Shown in pieces: positions 1 through 10,180 of a stretch of 64,000 bases of DNA (within the stretch, counting starts at the first letter, position 1; each line of letters begins with the position of its first letter). The notes under the pieces are model-generated. The model was not told the origin of the DNA and did not search any database. It saw only the letters and a list, made by a program, of their open reading frames with translations. The stretch comes from Coptis chinensis. Taxonomy: Eukaryota > Streptophyta > Magnoliopsida > Ranunculales > Ranunculaceae. The DNA is taken from the NCBI GenBank assembly GCA_015680905.1, contig CM027379.1:91411501-91475500 (forward strand), read 5' to 3'. The position numbers and the translations under genes were made by a program.

Positions 1-1000
1 CAAGCAATCCGGTACAAATGTTTCTAGTAACTAAAGCCAAATCTTTACTTTTAAAAATTTTGTCCCACAATTTTGATAGATGTACATGTGTAATGTACTA
101 TAGAAATTTTCTAAGTGTCTATCAATCCTACCAAATTTTTTGAATTAAAATAACAATAAACATGTTATTGCACTCCTACTTTACCTAAAAAGATAAGTAA
201 ATTGTTTAAAGTACAATAAAGTATATTAATCTTAATTATGATGTACATACCATCTAATAGAATGGTTTTAGTAGTTTAGTAGTCGTTTCTACGGTTGAAA
301 AGGAAATGAACAAACATATATGCATGCAAAGAGTCCTTGGAGTAGAGCAGATGATAATGGTTAAATGGTGGTCTAGTATGATGCACAAATGGTATAATGG
401 ACTTGAAGTATAATCTTGGCGCCTACTTGAAGTAAAAAGGACTAACGCCACTATATATCACTCATTATATATTCAATAATCTAGTACTAAAGCACCCAAC
501 ATTAAGCTGACCAAGTGCCGCATGTCACAATGAGCTGACTGAATTCACCAAGTAGTGTATTTGTTGAAGCACCAAATTTCTCTTAAGATATGGCAAAAAT
601 TAAGGGGGAAGGAGGAAGATTTTAGAATGTGTGAATAAAAGCTGCAAATTAAAGGGGGGGAGGAAGTTGTCATGGAAGTGGTAGTTTCATCTTATAGCTA
701 TGGAATCCATCCATATAATGATATAAAGTACAGTGCTAGACTATTGGATCAAGTTATAAGTGTCTGTGTGTTGGATTATTCAGCTTGACAATCCCAAATT
801 TTTATGGTTAAAACCTTTCAACCAAAGCATAACCGAAAGCTAAGATAGCTTAGGTAGCTATTGATCACACACATCTATAGTATGATCGAATTGGTACCTA
901 AAAAAATATAAAAACCAAATAATGATATAACATTTATAATTAAAAATCAGTCACAAACATATCACGATACTGAAATCAGTCAATTGGCTGGAGGCAATAA
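1..1000. other. AT-rich intergenic DNA, no gene seen
   Basis: I find no recognisable coding, RNA or mobile-element signature here. The longest open stretch (254-451, minus strand) has no recognisable domain and looks like chance. The sequence is AT-rich and without clear tandem structure. Confidence 0.6.
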
Positions 1001-1339
1001 AGCCTTGAACAAATCAGCGAAATAGTTCTTACCCTATTAGAAATCATCGGAATAGTCTCCCTAATATTGGGAGCTATCGTGGTATTTGAATTGATGAGAA
1101 GACATGTTCTGGGAAAAGCTACCATGGGCTCAGGCCAAGCTCAAACATTTTTGCTAATAGATCAAATTACATGTGTTTGCGAAAGCCAAGGTTTGAAGGA
1201 TATCTCTAGTGAAACTTGCTATTTTCGGCAATAAAGCCTTGAACAATTATTTCCACTTAAGGTTCCGAAACACTTGAAGATCGAGAAGGTTTTTTCTTTT
1301 CATAAGAAACCGATGGAATCAAATTTCTTTATAAGTAGT
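1001..1339 (+). pseudogene. Unrecognised open stretch between two copies of a 20-bp repeat
   Basis: One plus-strand frame is open for 77 codons (1001-1231), meets a single TAA at 1232-1234, and continues open for 35 codons to TGA at 1340. The first part reads like coding sequence, with a hydrophobic run (IIGIVSLILGAIVVF) followed by ELMRRHVLGK. The TAA lies inside a 20-bp motif (GGCAATAAAGCCTTGAACAA) that also occurs 234 bp upstream, at 993-1012, in the same frame. No start codon or splice site was settled, and I do not recognise the protein. It could be an exon fragment, an organelle-derived insert or chance. Keeping the frame across a repeat spaced by 78 codons is what makes it worth noting. 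Confidence 0.3.
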
Positions 1340-1348
1340 TGAATATTT

Positions 1349-1804
1349 AGAGAAGGAAATAAAATGTTTACTCGTAAAAGCCTTTTTTGTTGGGTTTAAT
1401 TTAGTTTTCCTTTTTGGGTAGGAAGAGTTTCAATCCGGAAAGACTGCTTTGGTTGTTTTTAGTAGTACTAAATAGGACTTTTAAATTAAAGTTTTTTTAG
1501 CACAAATCCAGAGAAAATCAGGACCACCACTTAAGCCCTTATAACTCTGCTTAAAAACTGAGCTGTTTTGTATTATAGAGAAGGAAATAAAATGTTTACT
1601 CGTAAAAGCCTTTTTTGTTGGGTTTAATTTAGCTTTCCTTTTTGAGTCGGAAGAATTTCAATCCAAAAAGACTGCTTTGGTTGTTTTTAGTAGTACTAAA
1701 TAGGACTCTTAAATTAAAGTTTTTTTAGCATAAATTCAGAGGAAATCAGGACCACCACTTAAGCCCTTACAACTTTGCTTAAAAACTGAGCTATTTTGTA
1801 TTAT
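1349..1804. repeat. Tandem duplication, two units of about 228 bp
   Basis: Unit 1 (1349-1576) and unit 2 (1577-1804) both begin AGAGAAGGAAATAAAATG and end TGTATTAT. They align with only a few scattered substitutions. The repeat stops at two copies. It is a recent local duplication of unremarkable AT-rich sequence and carries no recognisable gene. Confidence 0.9.
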
Positions 1805-2049
1805 AGATAACTAGGCTCTTTAAAAAGAAAATAAAAATGTTTTTTTACCAAAAAAACCTAAAATTTTCAATACACTATGCATTTCCAACTCGTTGTTATT
1901 CTAGTCCTCCTCTTGTCTTTTAAATAATTGACATTATACGCGCATAAACTTTTTTACACATCTTTTCAGATATAATTGATATTGAAAATAATGAATTATT
2001 TATGACTTCATAAATAATGAATTATTAAAGAGGAGTGTATTAAAAAGTT

Positions 2050-2085
2050 AGGGTTGTAGCTCAAATCGTAGAGCATTATGAGGAT
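2050..2085 (+). other. tRNA-like head, possible truncated SINE
   Basis: The segment GGGTTGTAGCTCAAATCGTA, followed by GAGCATTATG, resembles the 5' half of a tRNA, with an A-box-like TAGCTCAAATCG and the GTAGAGC that follows it in many plant tRNAs. No B-box (GGTTCGA-type) follows. The hAT-like element begins immediately afterwards. It is too short and incomplete to be a working tRNA gene. A broken tRNA-derived SINE head is the likeliest reading. Confidence 0.3.
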
Positions 2086-2708
2086 TAGGGGTGTCAATAA
2101 AATGGCCCTCAATCCCCTGTCCGCCTGTCTCGACCCGGCCCATAGGTCGAAAAAACCCTCAAAATGAGGCCCTCACACATTCGTGGGCCTGGCCTACCCG
2201 GCCCTCAAGCCTTTTAAGAGAGGGTAAGGGTCTAGACTTTGAAACTTAAGCGCTCCCTTAAGTCCGACCCTCATTAGGCCCTCAACATTTATCACATATA
2301 TTTTAATAAATCTTCATACAATATATTTTATTTTAACATTAATACACTAAAAATCACTTAAAACAACGTTTATCTCTTAAGTTGCCAACCTTATAATTTC
2401 ATTATAATATTTTATAAAATGAATTTAGTTGATCTAAATTTACTAATACAACTTTACCACATTTTTTTTTAATAGTTTGAAGGTTTAATTGTGAAGTGCA
2501 TTCAATTTTATCATTTTTAACTAATGTTTATAAATTTATTTTATAAATCAAATGTATAACATAATATCCGACCCTCACATTTGGCCCTCAAGACCGGCCC
2601 TTCAATCACTCTCGAGAGGGTTGAGGGACGGGTAAAGGCTTTGAGGTTTACGCATTAGCCTGACCCGACCTGGCCCAATGTGAGCGGTATTATCAAAATA
2701 TTGACTAC
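2086..2708. mobile_element. hAT-like non-autonomous element, remnant
   Basis: The left end TAGGGGTGTCAA is the terminal sequence of a widespread plant hAT family. Just inside are clustered GGCCC/GGCCCTCA motifs (2103-2285), and similar motifs recur inverted near the right side (2571-2680). The middle is plain AT-rich DNA without a transposase. The expected right end (TTGACACCCCTA) is only weakly visible as ATTGAC near 2700, and no 8-bp target duplication could be matched, so the right end is eroded or was disturbed by the neighbouring MITE. Confidence 0.5.
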
Positions 2709-2711
2709 TAA

Positions 2712-3259
2712 GGGCATCTCCAATGGAGAGTGTAAAAATCCACCTCCACATAGGTGCTATTAGGATTATACACTCTATCTACCTCCCAAGTAAATAAAGT
2801 CTATATTTACACCTTGTGGCTCTTCCAATGGTAGGTGGAAGAAAATGTGTAAAAACAGATAGTGGCTGACTTAAATTGTCATTTATTTAAAAATAAAGAA
2901 GAGTAACAGACTTGGCCCGTCGCAATGCTATTAAATAAATGTTTAAATGTGTGTTCAAGTGACGTCTGTGACTTCTATTTTCACTTAAACCCATAGAAAC
3001 GGACTGGATATGTGGCAAAGCCATTAAATAATCTTGAGCGTTATTTCAAGTGACGTCCGATTTTTTTTCTTTGGGACGTGTGTTGGAGTATCGCTCAGGC
3101 TATTTTATCAACTAATAGCGAGATGAGGAATTCTCCACCCCCTCTATCAACTGATAGGCTATTTACCTACGGTTTAGCACCCCATTGAATAGAGTTTTTT
3201 GAAACTTTGGGTGTAAACTTTTCACTCTATACGGTTTACACTCTCCATTGGAAATGCTC
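2712..3259. mobile_element. PIF/Harbinger-type MITE with TAA target duplication
   Basis: The 548-bp element begins GGGCATCTCCAATGGAGAGT and ends with the inverted counterpart (reverse complement GAGCATTTCCAATGGAGAGT). 23 of the terminal 25 bases match. TAA flanks it on both sides (2709-2711 and 3260-3262), the target duplication expected for PIF/Harbinger/Tourist elements. There is no transposase ORF, so it is non-autonomous. It inserted next to, or into, the end of the hAT-like remnant. Confidence 0.85.
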
Positions 3260-3262
3260 TAA

Positions 3263-5124
3263 AGATTGTATAGTTTGAGACCAAATGTCACTTATGTGAT
3301 CACTTATTTTTTTTGTAAACTATCGTTTGGAAATACAGGGTGTGCCACCAGTATACAAAAGATTGAAAATCCCAATATTAATAGTCAATATTTTTAAACA
3401 TTTTCGTACAATATCTTATATCTAACCAAGTATCCTTTCATTTTGATAGTACTACAATATTCACTAAGAGACTAATGATCGACTCTAAGGAAAGTACGGA
3501 ACCATAATCCGTACCATGTTCAGACGGTGGTCAATTTTGCGCGTGCGCTCACAACTCACAAGTCACAACTCCTGTTTACCATATTAACGCAAATGGTTCG
3601 CTTTCCATTGACCAGTGTACGTAAAAGTTTAGTTGACAACTTGACATTGATATCAAAAGTACATACTTGTTGATCCCAAATGCTGGCTTCTAATAAGAGT
3701 GTACCTAACTGTAAAGCATCAAGCCATCGAATAAGAATGTACATATGTCAAAACTCGTTTAGATTCATGTCCACACTCCACACCACACTAGCTTCTGCTC
3801 CGTTACAGTTCAAATTAAGATGACGATGCAAGCCTAGTGACCTATAGTTGGAGGATTTTCTTAAGAGGTAGTAGGAACAAGAAATTGGATCGAGGCTTTT
3901 GCGAGGAAGTTTAAGTTTTAGCGGCTCAAATATAATCAATTAATCATGCACCAGGACCATTTATGTACTTTTGGAACAAAATGTGCGATCAAGAGTTCAA
4001 GATGTCGTCCAACGTGTTTGAAGCACTTACATTGTCTGTCCCTGTTTTTGGCAAACACTAATCATTGTTGTAGTGTAGGATTAGCGTTTATCTATTGCTC
4101 AATCCCTTGTTTAACTTCCTTGTTGTGCTTCGTTTTATCTAATTTTTTTTCTCTAAACTGAAAAGATTACCAAGATACGAATTTCATCCAATTGGATGCA
4201 CCTTGCAATATGCATCCATCTTGCCTTGCTTCGTGTTCCATCCAAGTTACATCTATGCAACTTTAATGGGACGTTTGTATTTCCACGTACCAAAATAGGT
4301 GGATCGAAAAAAGCTGCAACCCTTAGTCAGTGTAGGGTGATCTGCTATTATCAAAACAACATGTTTAAAGGAACTCAATCGAGGCCGGGCATAATCGTTA
4401 GTTGTGTGAGCCACTGAGCTTGACAGGAATCAAGAGGGGTCATTTTATTTCAAATCAATATTTCATGCAAGTAAGATAGGGAGAAGATATTCTTGAACCT
4501 TTTGTTTGAAACTTTAATTACTTTATTCATCATCTTTGATTCTCTGTTGGCTCGCCCACACAATGAACAGTTTAAAGGTGCGACAGAAAGGAAGAACCAA
4601 AGAATGAATGAGCAAGATGTTAAAAAGAAGAAAGAAAGAAAATGCAAAAGAAATAGTGATATGGCTTTACGTTACTAGTGCTGCTCGTGCGTGCACCCTC
4701 GATCTTTATGCCCCCACACCAACTCTTTCTCGAAGGAATATACAGTGTGTGTGGTCTTTGTCACAATATAGCATGCTTTCTTTGCTTCTATTATCGATCT
4801 CCATTGTCTAGGGATTCTCTTTCACTCTCCCCCACCCTTCACCACTCAAAAGATCTTTTGAATTTATTATAACAGTATATAGCTATTTGCGATCGTTCCA
4901 CTGCCATACATTCAATTTATTTTATTTTTTTATTTTTTATTTTTTTTGGCTAAATAAACATAATTATTGTATTAAAATTACATCCATTTTAGCACTTTAA
5001 CCCAAACTTTAGCATTTATTTGGTGGTTGTTCTAGAACATGAGCAAAGTTTGACTCAATTTTATCTATCCATGTTCGTATTAGTAAAAGACGATCTCAAT
5101 GTCATCTTGTATACCAAACAAGCT
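3263..5124. other. Intergenic DNA, no supportable gene
   Basis: Several open frames of 60-73 codons exist on both strands (for example 3946-4161 and 4196-4417), but none has a recognisable domain. They overlap one another on opposite strands as chance frames do. A T-rich low-complexity run lies at about 4915-4955. I see no element ends or RNA gene. Confidence 0.6.
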
Positions 5125-5132
5125 AGGATTAC

Positions 5133-5912
5133 CGAGGCCCAAAATATCGAATTTGGTGAATATTTCGGTGTACTCAAAAACTGATATATATTGGATATAT
5201 CGGAAATATTGAATATATCCATTTTTTTGTGACCAGTCCAAACTATCTAAAATATTAGAAATATCGGTAAAAAAATATCGTAAAATATCAAAAATATCAG
5301 ATATTTATATCAAGGCCCAAAATATCAAATTCGGTGAATATTTCGGTGTACCAAAAAACCAATATATATCGGATATATCCATTTTTTTGTGACTAGTCTA
5401 AACTATCTAAAATATCAGAAATATCGGTAAAAAAATTCATAAAATATCGGAAATATCAGATATTTATATTAAAAAATGGTAAAAAAGTCAAATGATATAT
5501 ATCGTAAATATCACATATATCGGTTATATCGGCAATATAAAGTTTTATATCAGAAATTCTGATATATATCGGGAAAAAAAGAATTCAATATTCGGTAGAT
5601 ATATATCGAATATATCGATATCGGTGTACCAAAAAAAGATATATATCAGTGATATATCGGATATATCGACGATATTTTGGGCCTTGATTTTATATTAAAA
5701 AATGGTTAAAAGTCAAACGATATATATTGTAAATAGCATTAATATCGGTTATATGGGCGATATAAAGTTTTATATCGGAAATTCCGATATATATTGGGAA
5801 AAAAAAGATTCAATATTCGATAGATATATATAAGATATATCGATGTAGGTGTACCAAAAAAATGATATATATCGATGATATATCGGATATATGGGCGATA
5901 TTTTGGGCCTTG
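5133..5912. mobile_element. hAT-type MITE, outer copy of a self-nested pair
   Basis: The terminal inverted repeats are CGAGGCCCAAAATATCG at the left and its counterpart (reverse complement CAAGGCCCAAAATATCG) at the right. Flanking 8-bp duplications are AGGATTAC (5125-5132) and AAGATTAC (5913-5920), 7 of 8 identical, which is the hAT length. The body is saturated with ATATCGG/CCGATAT palindromes and encodes no protein. A second copy of the same element occupies 5311-5686. Removing it, with the duplicated target, leaves an outer copy of about 395 bp, close to the inner copy's 376 bp. Confidence 0.8.
5311..5686. mobile_element. hAT-type MITE, inner copy inserted in its twin
   Basis: This inner copy begins CAAGGCCCAAAATATC and ends GATATTTTGGGCCTTG, the same ends as its host element. 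The bases on its left (ATTTATAT, 5303-5310) reappear on its right as ATTTTATAT (5687-5695), an 8-bp target duplication with one extra T. The target ATTTATAT is the element's own centre: the intact inner copy carries the same sequence at its middle (about 5462-5469). The arms therefore appear twice in order: left, left, right, right. Confidence 0.75.
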
Positions 5913-6529
5913 AAGATTACTACATACAGTCCTCCACTGGCGCAAAAGGATTGTGTTGGCTTATTGAGCCATAAAGAGGAACAATTAACTCTTATCAACT
6001 CTTTGTACATATTATGCAGATTTTGGGTTTAATCTCCCTGGTTGATACATAACCAGCATAAAAACCCCCTCATTACGTACTAACCCATAAAACCCCCTAT
6101 TTTTTTAAAATACCCAAACAGACCAAAATACCCCTGTAAAAACCGGGCTGACGTCATCAATCTTTACTTATAATTTCGGCTTAAGGACAAACCGGGCTGA
6201 TGTCATCCTATGTAAATTTGTATTTACATATGACAATATAAAATTACACAGTCTTCTTAATCTATTTAAATTTAAATTTTCATATGAAATTTTTTTTCAT
6301 AAGAAAATTTAAATTTATATTTACATATGAAAATTCATATTTACATAACCTGTGTCACCTGTCAGTTGTCAGAAAAAACGTTTATGAAATTTTATATTTG
6401 CATATGTAAATTTGTATGTACATATGTAACTTCATATTTCCATAACTCGCGTCACCTGGTTAGAACTCAAATGTAAAAAAAATGTCTATAAAAATTCAGT
6501 GACTGTAAATATAGTTTTACAAAATGTGT

Positions 6530-6673
6530 CTATATAACATCAAAATGAACAATCAATGGAGCAGCGCCACCAAGGTCAGCTGGACGACGAGAAAGAGGAG
6601 CTTGAACAGGTTCTATAGCAGGTAGAATTTCAGGGTTCCTATTGAAACCAGAATCGCGCAATTCCCCAATTTA
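6530..6673 (-). pseudogene. Possible second captured coding fragment, unrecognised
   Basis: On the minus strand one frame is open for about 47 codons and ends at TAG (6530-6532). It includes the run PEILPAIEPVQAPLSRRPAD and ends PLIVHFDVI. The composition (P, A, R, L) is unlike the AT-rich surroundings and looks coding. I do not recognise the protein, and there is no clear start or splice acceptor. It may be a terminal exon piece captured along with the SKP1-like gene, or chance. Confidence 0.25.
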
Positions 6674-7056
6674 GAGTGACATTTAAGTTCTAACTCACCT
6701 GTTCTAAGTATTATTATGCAGCCCAGGAACAAACCCACAGTGTAACTGCCTCAAATAGCATATAAATGGAACAAACATAGAAAATATATTCATTTATAAA
6801 TATGTCCAAAGGAACCAAACAAAAGTATCTATATACATAGCAGAGGAACTACCGTTGGAGTTAAATGAGGTCAACCACACATGAATACATGATAAAAAGG
6901 AGGTAAGAATCCCACCATTCAAAATCTTCCTACCAGAAACCAACTATATATTCACTAACTACTAACCGTAAAACTAGCTATGTAATATGGTTTTAAAATC
7001 TTTCTAACCATCAAACTCTATCAAGCACTCTCCCAAATTCCAAGAGAGAACATCCA

Positions 7057-8164
7057 TCATTTGAATAACACCGTCCAGGTGCTCCTATTTTCGTTCACTT
7101 GAACGGGAAGAAAAACATCATTAATGTTGAATGTCGAGTAAATCTCAGTTGGTGTCTTTCCTTTCATCATGTCAGAGAAAGTTTGGACTACTAGATCAAC
7201 CAAGTTTTTAATGTTCAGATAGTTTGCTGCCTGTAGAAAAAGAGAGCAAACAATCAACTCGAGCTACCATCGAGTAAATCAAAAGAGAACATTGGACAAG
7301 AAACAAGTGCCCCTCAATCACGCACATTATTGCACATAATGCACATACAGAGAATCACAGAGCCTATCCTGGTATTTATGCAAGATTCAGATTAGTCTAT
7401 ACAAAAATTTACCAACATTGAGCCATAAACACCTGATCTAATTTAATTTCCAGTGAAAAGTCAGAGTTGCAGAGTATGAAGAAGACATTAAAGACACTCA
7501 GTGCCCAAAGATGATGTTTCTATACATGACTCTCAGGCATCAATTATGGTAATAATGTAATATGGTATCATGGTTCCAATTAGCTCTGAAAAAAAAAATC
7601 CGAAGATGAATTACAACTAGATAAAAATGAGAGGCGGATCACTATAGGCAGCGAGTACCGACCAGGCAAAGTACAACAGGCAGCGAATATCCGCGTGAGA
7701 TTTACTATTAAATCATCGTTTTATTCGTGTCGCAAAAAATGGCCTAGCACACTGTGGTCGTGGTATTGATTATGGGGATCATTGGCACAATCAATAACAA
7801 TATTCTAAGAAAAACCCCCTAATTTCAAATATATATATATTAAGATAAACAATAAGATTCACATAAACCCTAGCAAGCAAAACAGAGAAGGGAAAAAATA
7901 GAGATGAATCACGCATACCAACATGATCTCAGACAAAGTAACTTGATCTAGGTAAATAAATTGTGAATCCCATCAATATCATGACATTCAACATGCATCT
8001 TGCAATACTCGAGAACTTTTAAAAGAATCTTGCTATTCACGTTATGAAGAGGGATCCCATCATTAGGACAAGACTTATATTGGATCATGTGTTCAATCAA
8101 TCTTGATTGAAACGCAAATGCTTCTTCTATCACAACTTATTAGAGTCAGTTTCTTTGTGCTGAT
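7057..8164 (-). pseudogene. SKP1-like (ASK family) pseudogene with intron
   Basis: SKP1 proteins link F-box proteins to cullin 1 in SCF ubiquitin ligases. Exon 1 (8164-7919) shows KKLTL, then [36 protein letters not shown], and the tract ending DQVTLSEIML at the splice site. The donor is TTG|GTATGC at 7918 and the acceptor is TTTTTCTACAG|GCAGC at 7231-7230, giving a 688-bp intron at the usual plant SKP1 position, before AANYLN. Exon 2 (7230-7057) reads [20 protein letters not shown], then [10 protein letters not shown] and FNIND. It is broken in three ways: the ATG is ATC (8164-8162), a few codons are missing where DGETFE is expected, and one base is missing in the linker before WDSQF. The C-terminus ends WTVLFK instead of the usual QWAFE. 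Retention of the intron argues for genomic capture, not retroposition. Confidence 0.85.
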
Positions 8165-8431
8165 CGATGGGTTGAAAGAATCTATCAATTTCTTTATTGA
8201 TAGATTCTTCTTAGTCGAAATTACGATGAATATGGAAAAATGGTAAAACGGGTAATAAAATAAAATAGGAAATAGAAATCAGACTGGAATTTCGCTGATA
8301 TTAGAAAGTAGGGAGTTTATGTAATATGGGCCGATAAATAGGGAGGTTATGTGATATGGGCAGATAGGAAGGGGTTTACACTCATCCGGATTCAAACCAA
8401 GGGGCTGAGCCCCATTTCTTGACATATTATG

Positions 8432-9076
8432 TGATTTTGCACATTGTCTGAATAAATATTATTAAAAAAAAAAACGAAAAAAACCTGATCTGAATATTTG
8501 TCTAGTTAATTTGTATTTTGTATTGCCACTTGGTAGGTGCCCGCATACGCGACAAAAAGACAACTCTTGTACGCGTGTGAAGTTTATGTTCGTCACAAAT
8601 TATAATTGAGTTACATTTTTCTATTTGGAGACTATCCTATATTATATGCCCAATCCAATATGCTTCTTTAATGAGTGACTGTTTTTTATTTGATATCAGA
8701 AGACGAATCACGACTCTATGTTGTGAAGACCATTAACATCCAATAACAAATTCTAGTCTCTGTTCTTTTAGGTTTTATTTTAACTAGTAAACATTACTTT
8801 TAGATGTTATTTTCCTTGTTTAAGTGAGGAATGAGTGACGTTAAGCAGAGACATAGTTCATTTAACAAGCGAAGGTGGCTTTAGATTGAGATGAGTCGTT
8901 GGAAGGATCAAATCAAGATTACAGTTGTACTTCAATACACAGCAAAAGGCTTAATGGAGACACTTTTCACTGTAGAGTTGTTTGGTAACAATTATAAGCA
9001 AGAGATGGAAATTGTGTATCAGGGATTCATTTTATCGATATCTAGGCCAATGTATCAGGGTTTATTATATTGCTAA
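8432..9076. other. Intergenic DNA, no gene seen
   Basis: This stretch lies between the Mutator-like element and copia 1. A 61-codon plus-strand frame at 8891-9076 has no recognisable domain. A short A-rich run is present at 8461-8485. Nothing else can be supported. Confidence 0.55.
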
Positions 9077-9081
9077 CATCA

Positions 9082-9488
9082 TGTCGTGTTATTTTGTATA
9101 AAACAATTAGCTCATGGCTTGGGTTTGGGCTTGGGCTCTTTGATCTCCATTATTTTTTTAGTAAAGTGGTTCCTATTAGGTTTGGAAACAGAATTGGATA
9201 TGAATTGAAAAACAGAAACGTAGTGGACTCCAATTCTTATTGGAAAACTCAAGTAGTTTCCTACAATTTTGGATCTATTAGTGCTCCACGTTTTCCGCTT
9301 TATATATACTCATATACCAGCAGCATATATAGAGTTGTTTTTGGGCAGTCAAAATATCTGGAGGTTGACGTGGTCTGTCTGTATAGAGAAGAACAGACGC
9401 GAAACAACTTTAAAAAGAGTGTATTGATCCGTGCCTAAGCCTTCTTATATTTACTGTTTGGTCTTGTTGCAGAAATTATATTCTAATA
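9082..9488 (+). repeat. Copia 1 5' LTR
   Basis: It begins TGTCGTGTTATTTTG and ends TTCTAATA, matching the 3' LTR at both ends (TGTTGTG... and TTCCAATA). The open frame 9070-9438 lies within it and is not a gene. It is 407 bp, shorter than the 3' LTR, which carries an internal tandem repeat. Confidence 0.8.
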
Positions 9489-10001
9489 ATTTTAAAGTTG
9501 TTTAACAATGAATATGAAAAAAGGTTAAGATTTGTTTATTGACTTTCGTTTATGGGTTAAACGATTAAGAAGAGAAAGACAAGTGTTTGGGAGCAGTTGT
9601 ACCATATTATCTGATGAGGCTGGTTGGTTGGGGTTATGGGGTTACTGGTCTGTGACTTCTGATTCAGGGAAGCAATGAGAATCATGATCCTCGACTACCA
9701 CTGCTAGGGGAGAAACAAGTGAAACTGTGGCTTCGACAAACCTGGTCTGCCTCTTCTAACTTATTAAAGTAAGGGTGCCATCTAAGATAAGCAATGGGAG
9801 TATGGGACGATTATCCTCAACATCAATTGTGACATGTACTCCAATAACTCTGACTCGGTGAGAGATTGCTTTCATACATTATCCTAAGTGCTTCGACAAC
9901 CTGACCAAGAAAGATACAATGGCAGGTACGGTGGTATGGTCACATCCTCATAAAAAAAAAAAAAACACTCAATCTTTGGTCGGTTTGTAGAAACTGGAAT
10001 T

Positions 10002-10180
10002 ATGAGTAGCCAAGCGAGCAGGACTCTTTATGTTGGTAATCTTCCTGGTGATATTCGTGAAAGAGAAGTTGAAGATATCTTTTACAAGTATGGACCAATT
10101 GTGGAAATTGATCTAAAGATTCCACCAAGACAGGTTATGCCTTTGTTGAGTTTGAAGATTTCCGTGATGCCGAAGATGGT
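10002..10180 (+). pseudogene. SF2/ASF-type SR splicing factor, N-terminal RRM fragment
   Basis: Translation from ATG 10002 gives [20 protein letters not shown], then [20 protein letters not shown]. This matches the start of plant SR30/SR34-type splicing factors; LYVGNL is the RNP2 motif. The RNP1 motif (GYAFVEFE, 10133-10156) follows in another frame, because bases are missing just before it where the family has a proline-rich PPRPPG. Similarity ends near 10180, about halfway through the first RRM. An acceptor-like TTTGTAG precedes AAACTGGAATT upstream of the ATG, as if a 5' UTR exon junction was included. It is a dead fragment of a host nuclear RNA-binding protein gene, sitting where copia 1 should carry its leader and gag. 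Confidence 0.8.

Larger units (their letters stand above)
6017..8421. mobile_element. Mutator-like element carrying host gene fragments (Pack-MULE candidate)
   Basis: An exact 10-bp direct repeat, ACATATTATG, flanks the element (6007-6016 and 8422-8431). That is in the 9-11 bp range for Mutator-like elements. Read inward without gaps, the first 27 bases of the two ends agree at 16 positions, sharing CA at the tip, TGGG at positions 8-11 and TGGTT at 23-27. Similarity continues with one gap through AAACCCC and ATAACC/ATAAAACC tracts for about 85 bp. There is no transposase. The interior holds a SKP1-like pseudogene (7057-8164) and perhaps a second coding fragment (6530-6673). The degenerate inverted repeats imply an old insertion. 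Confidence 0.6.

Noticed and set aside
8385-8420. Possible tRNA T-arm (complement GGTTTGAATCC)
   Set aside because: No acceptor, D-arm or anticodon arm around it; the bases belong to the Mutator-like terminal repeat.
9070-9438. 122-codon plus-strand open frame
   Set aside because: It lies inside the copia 1 5' LTR and matches non-coding sequence of the 3' LTR.
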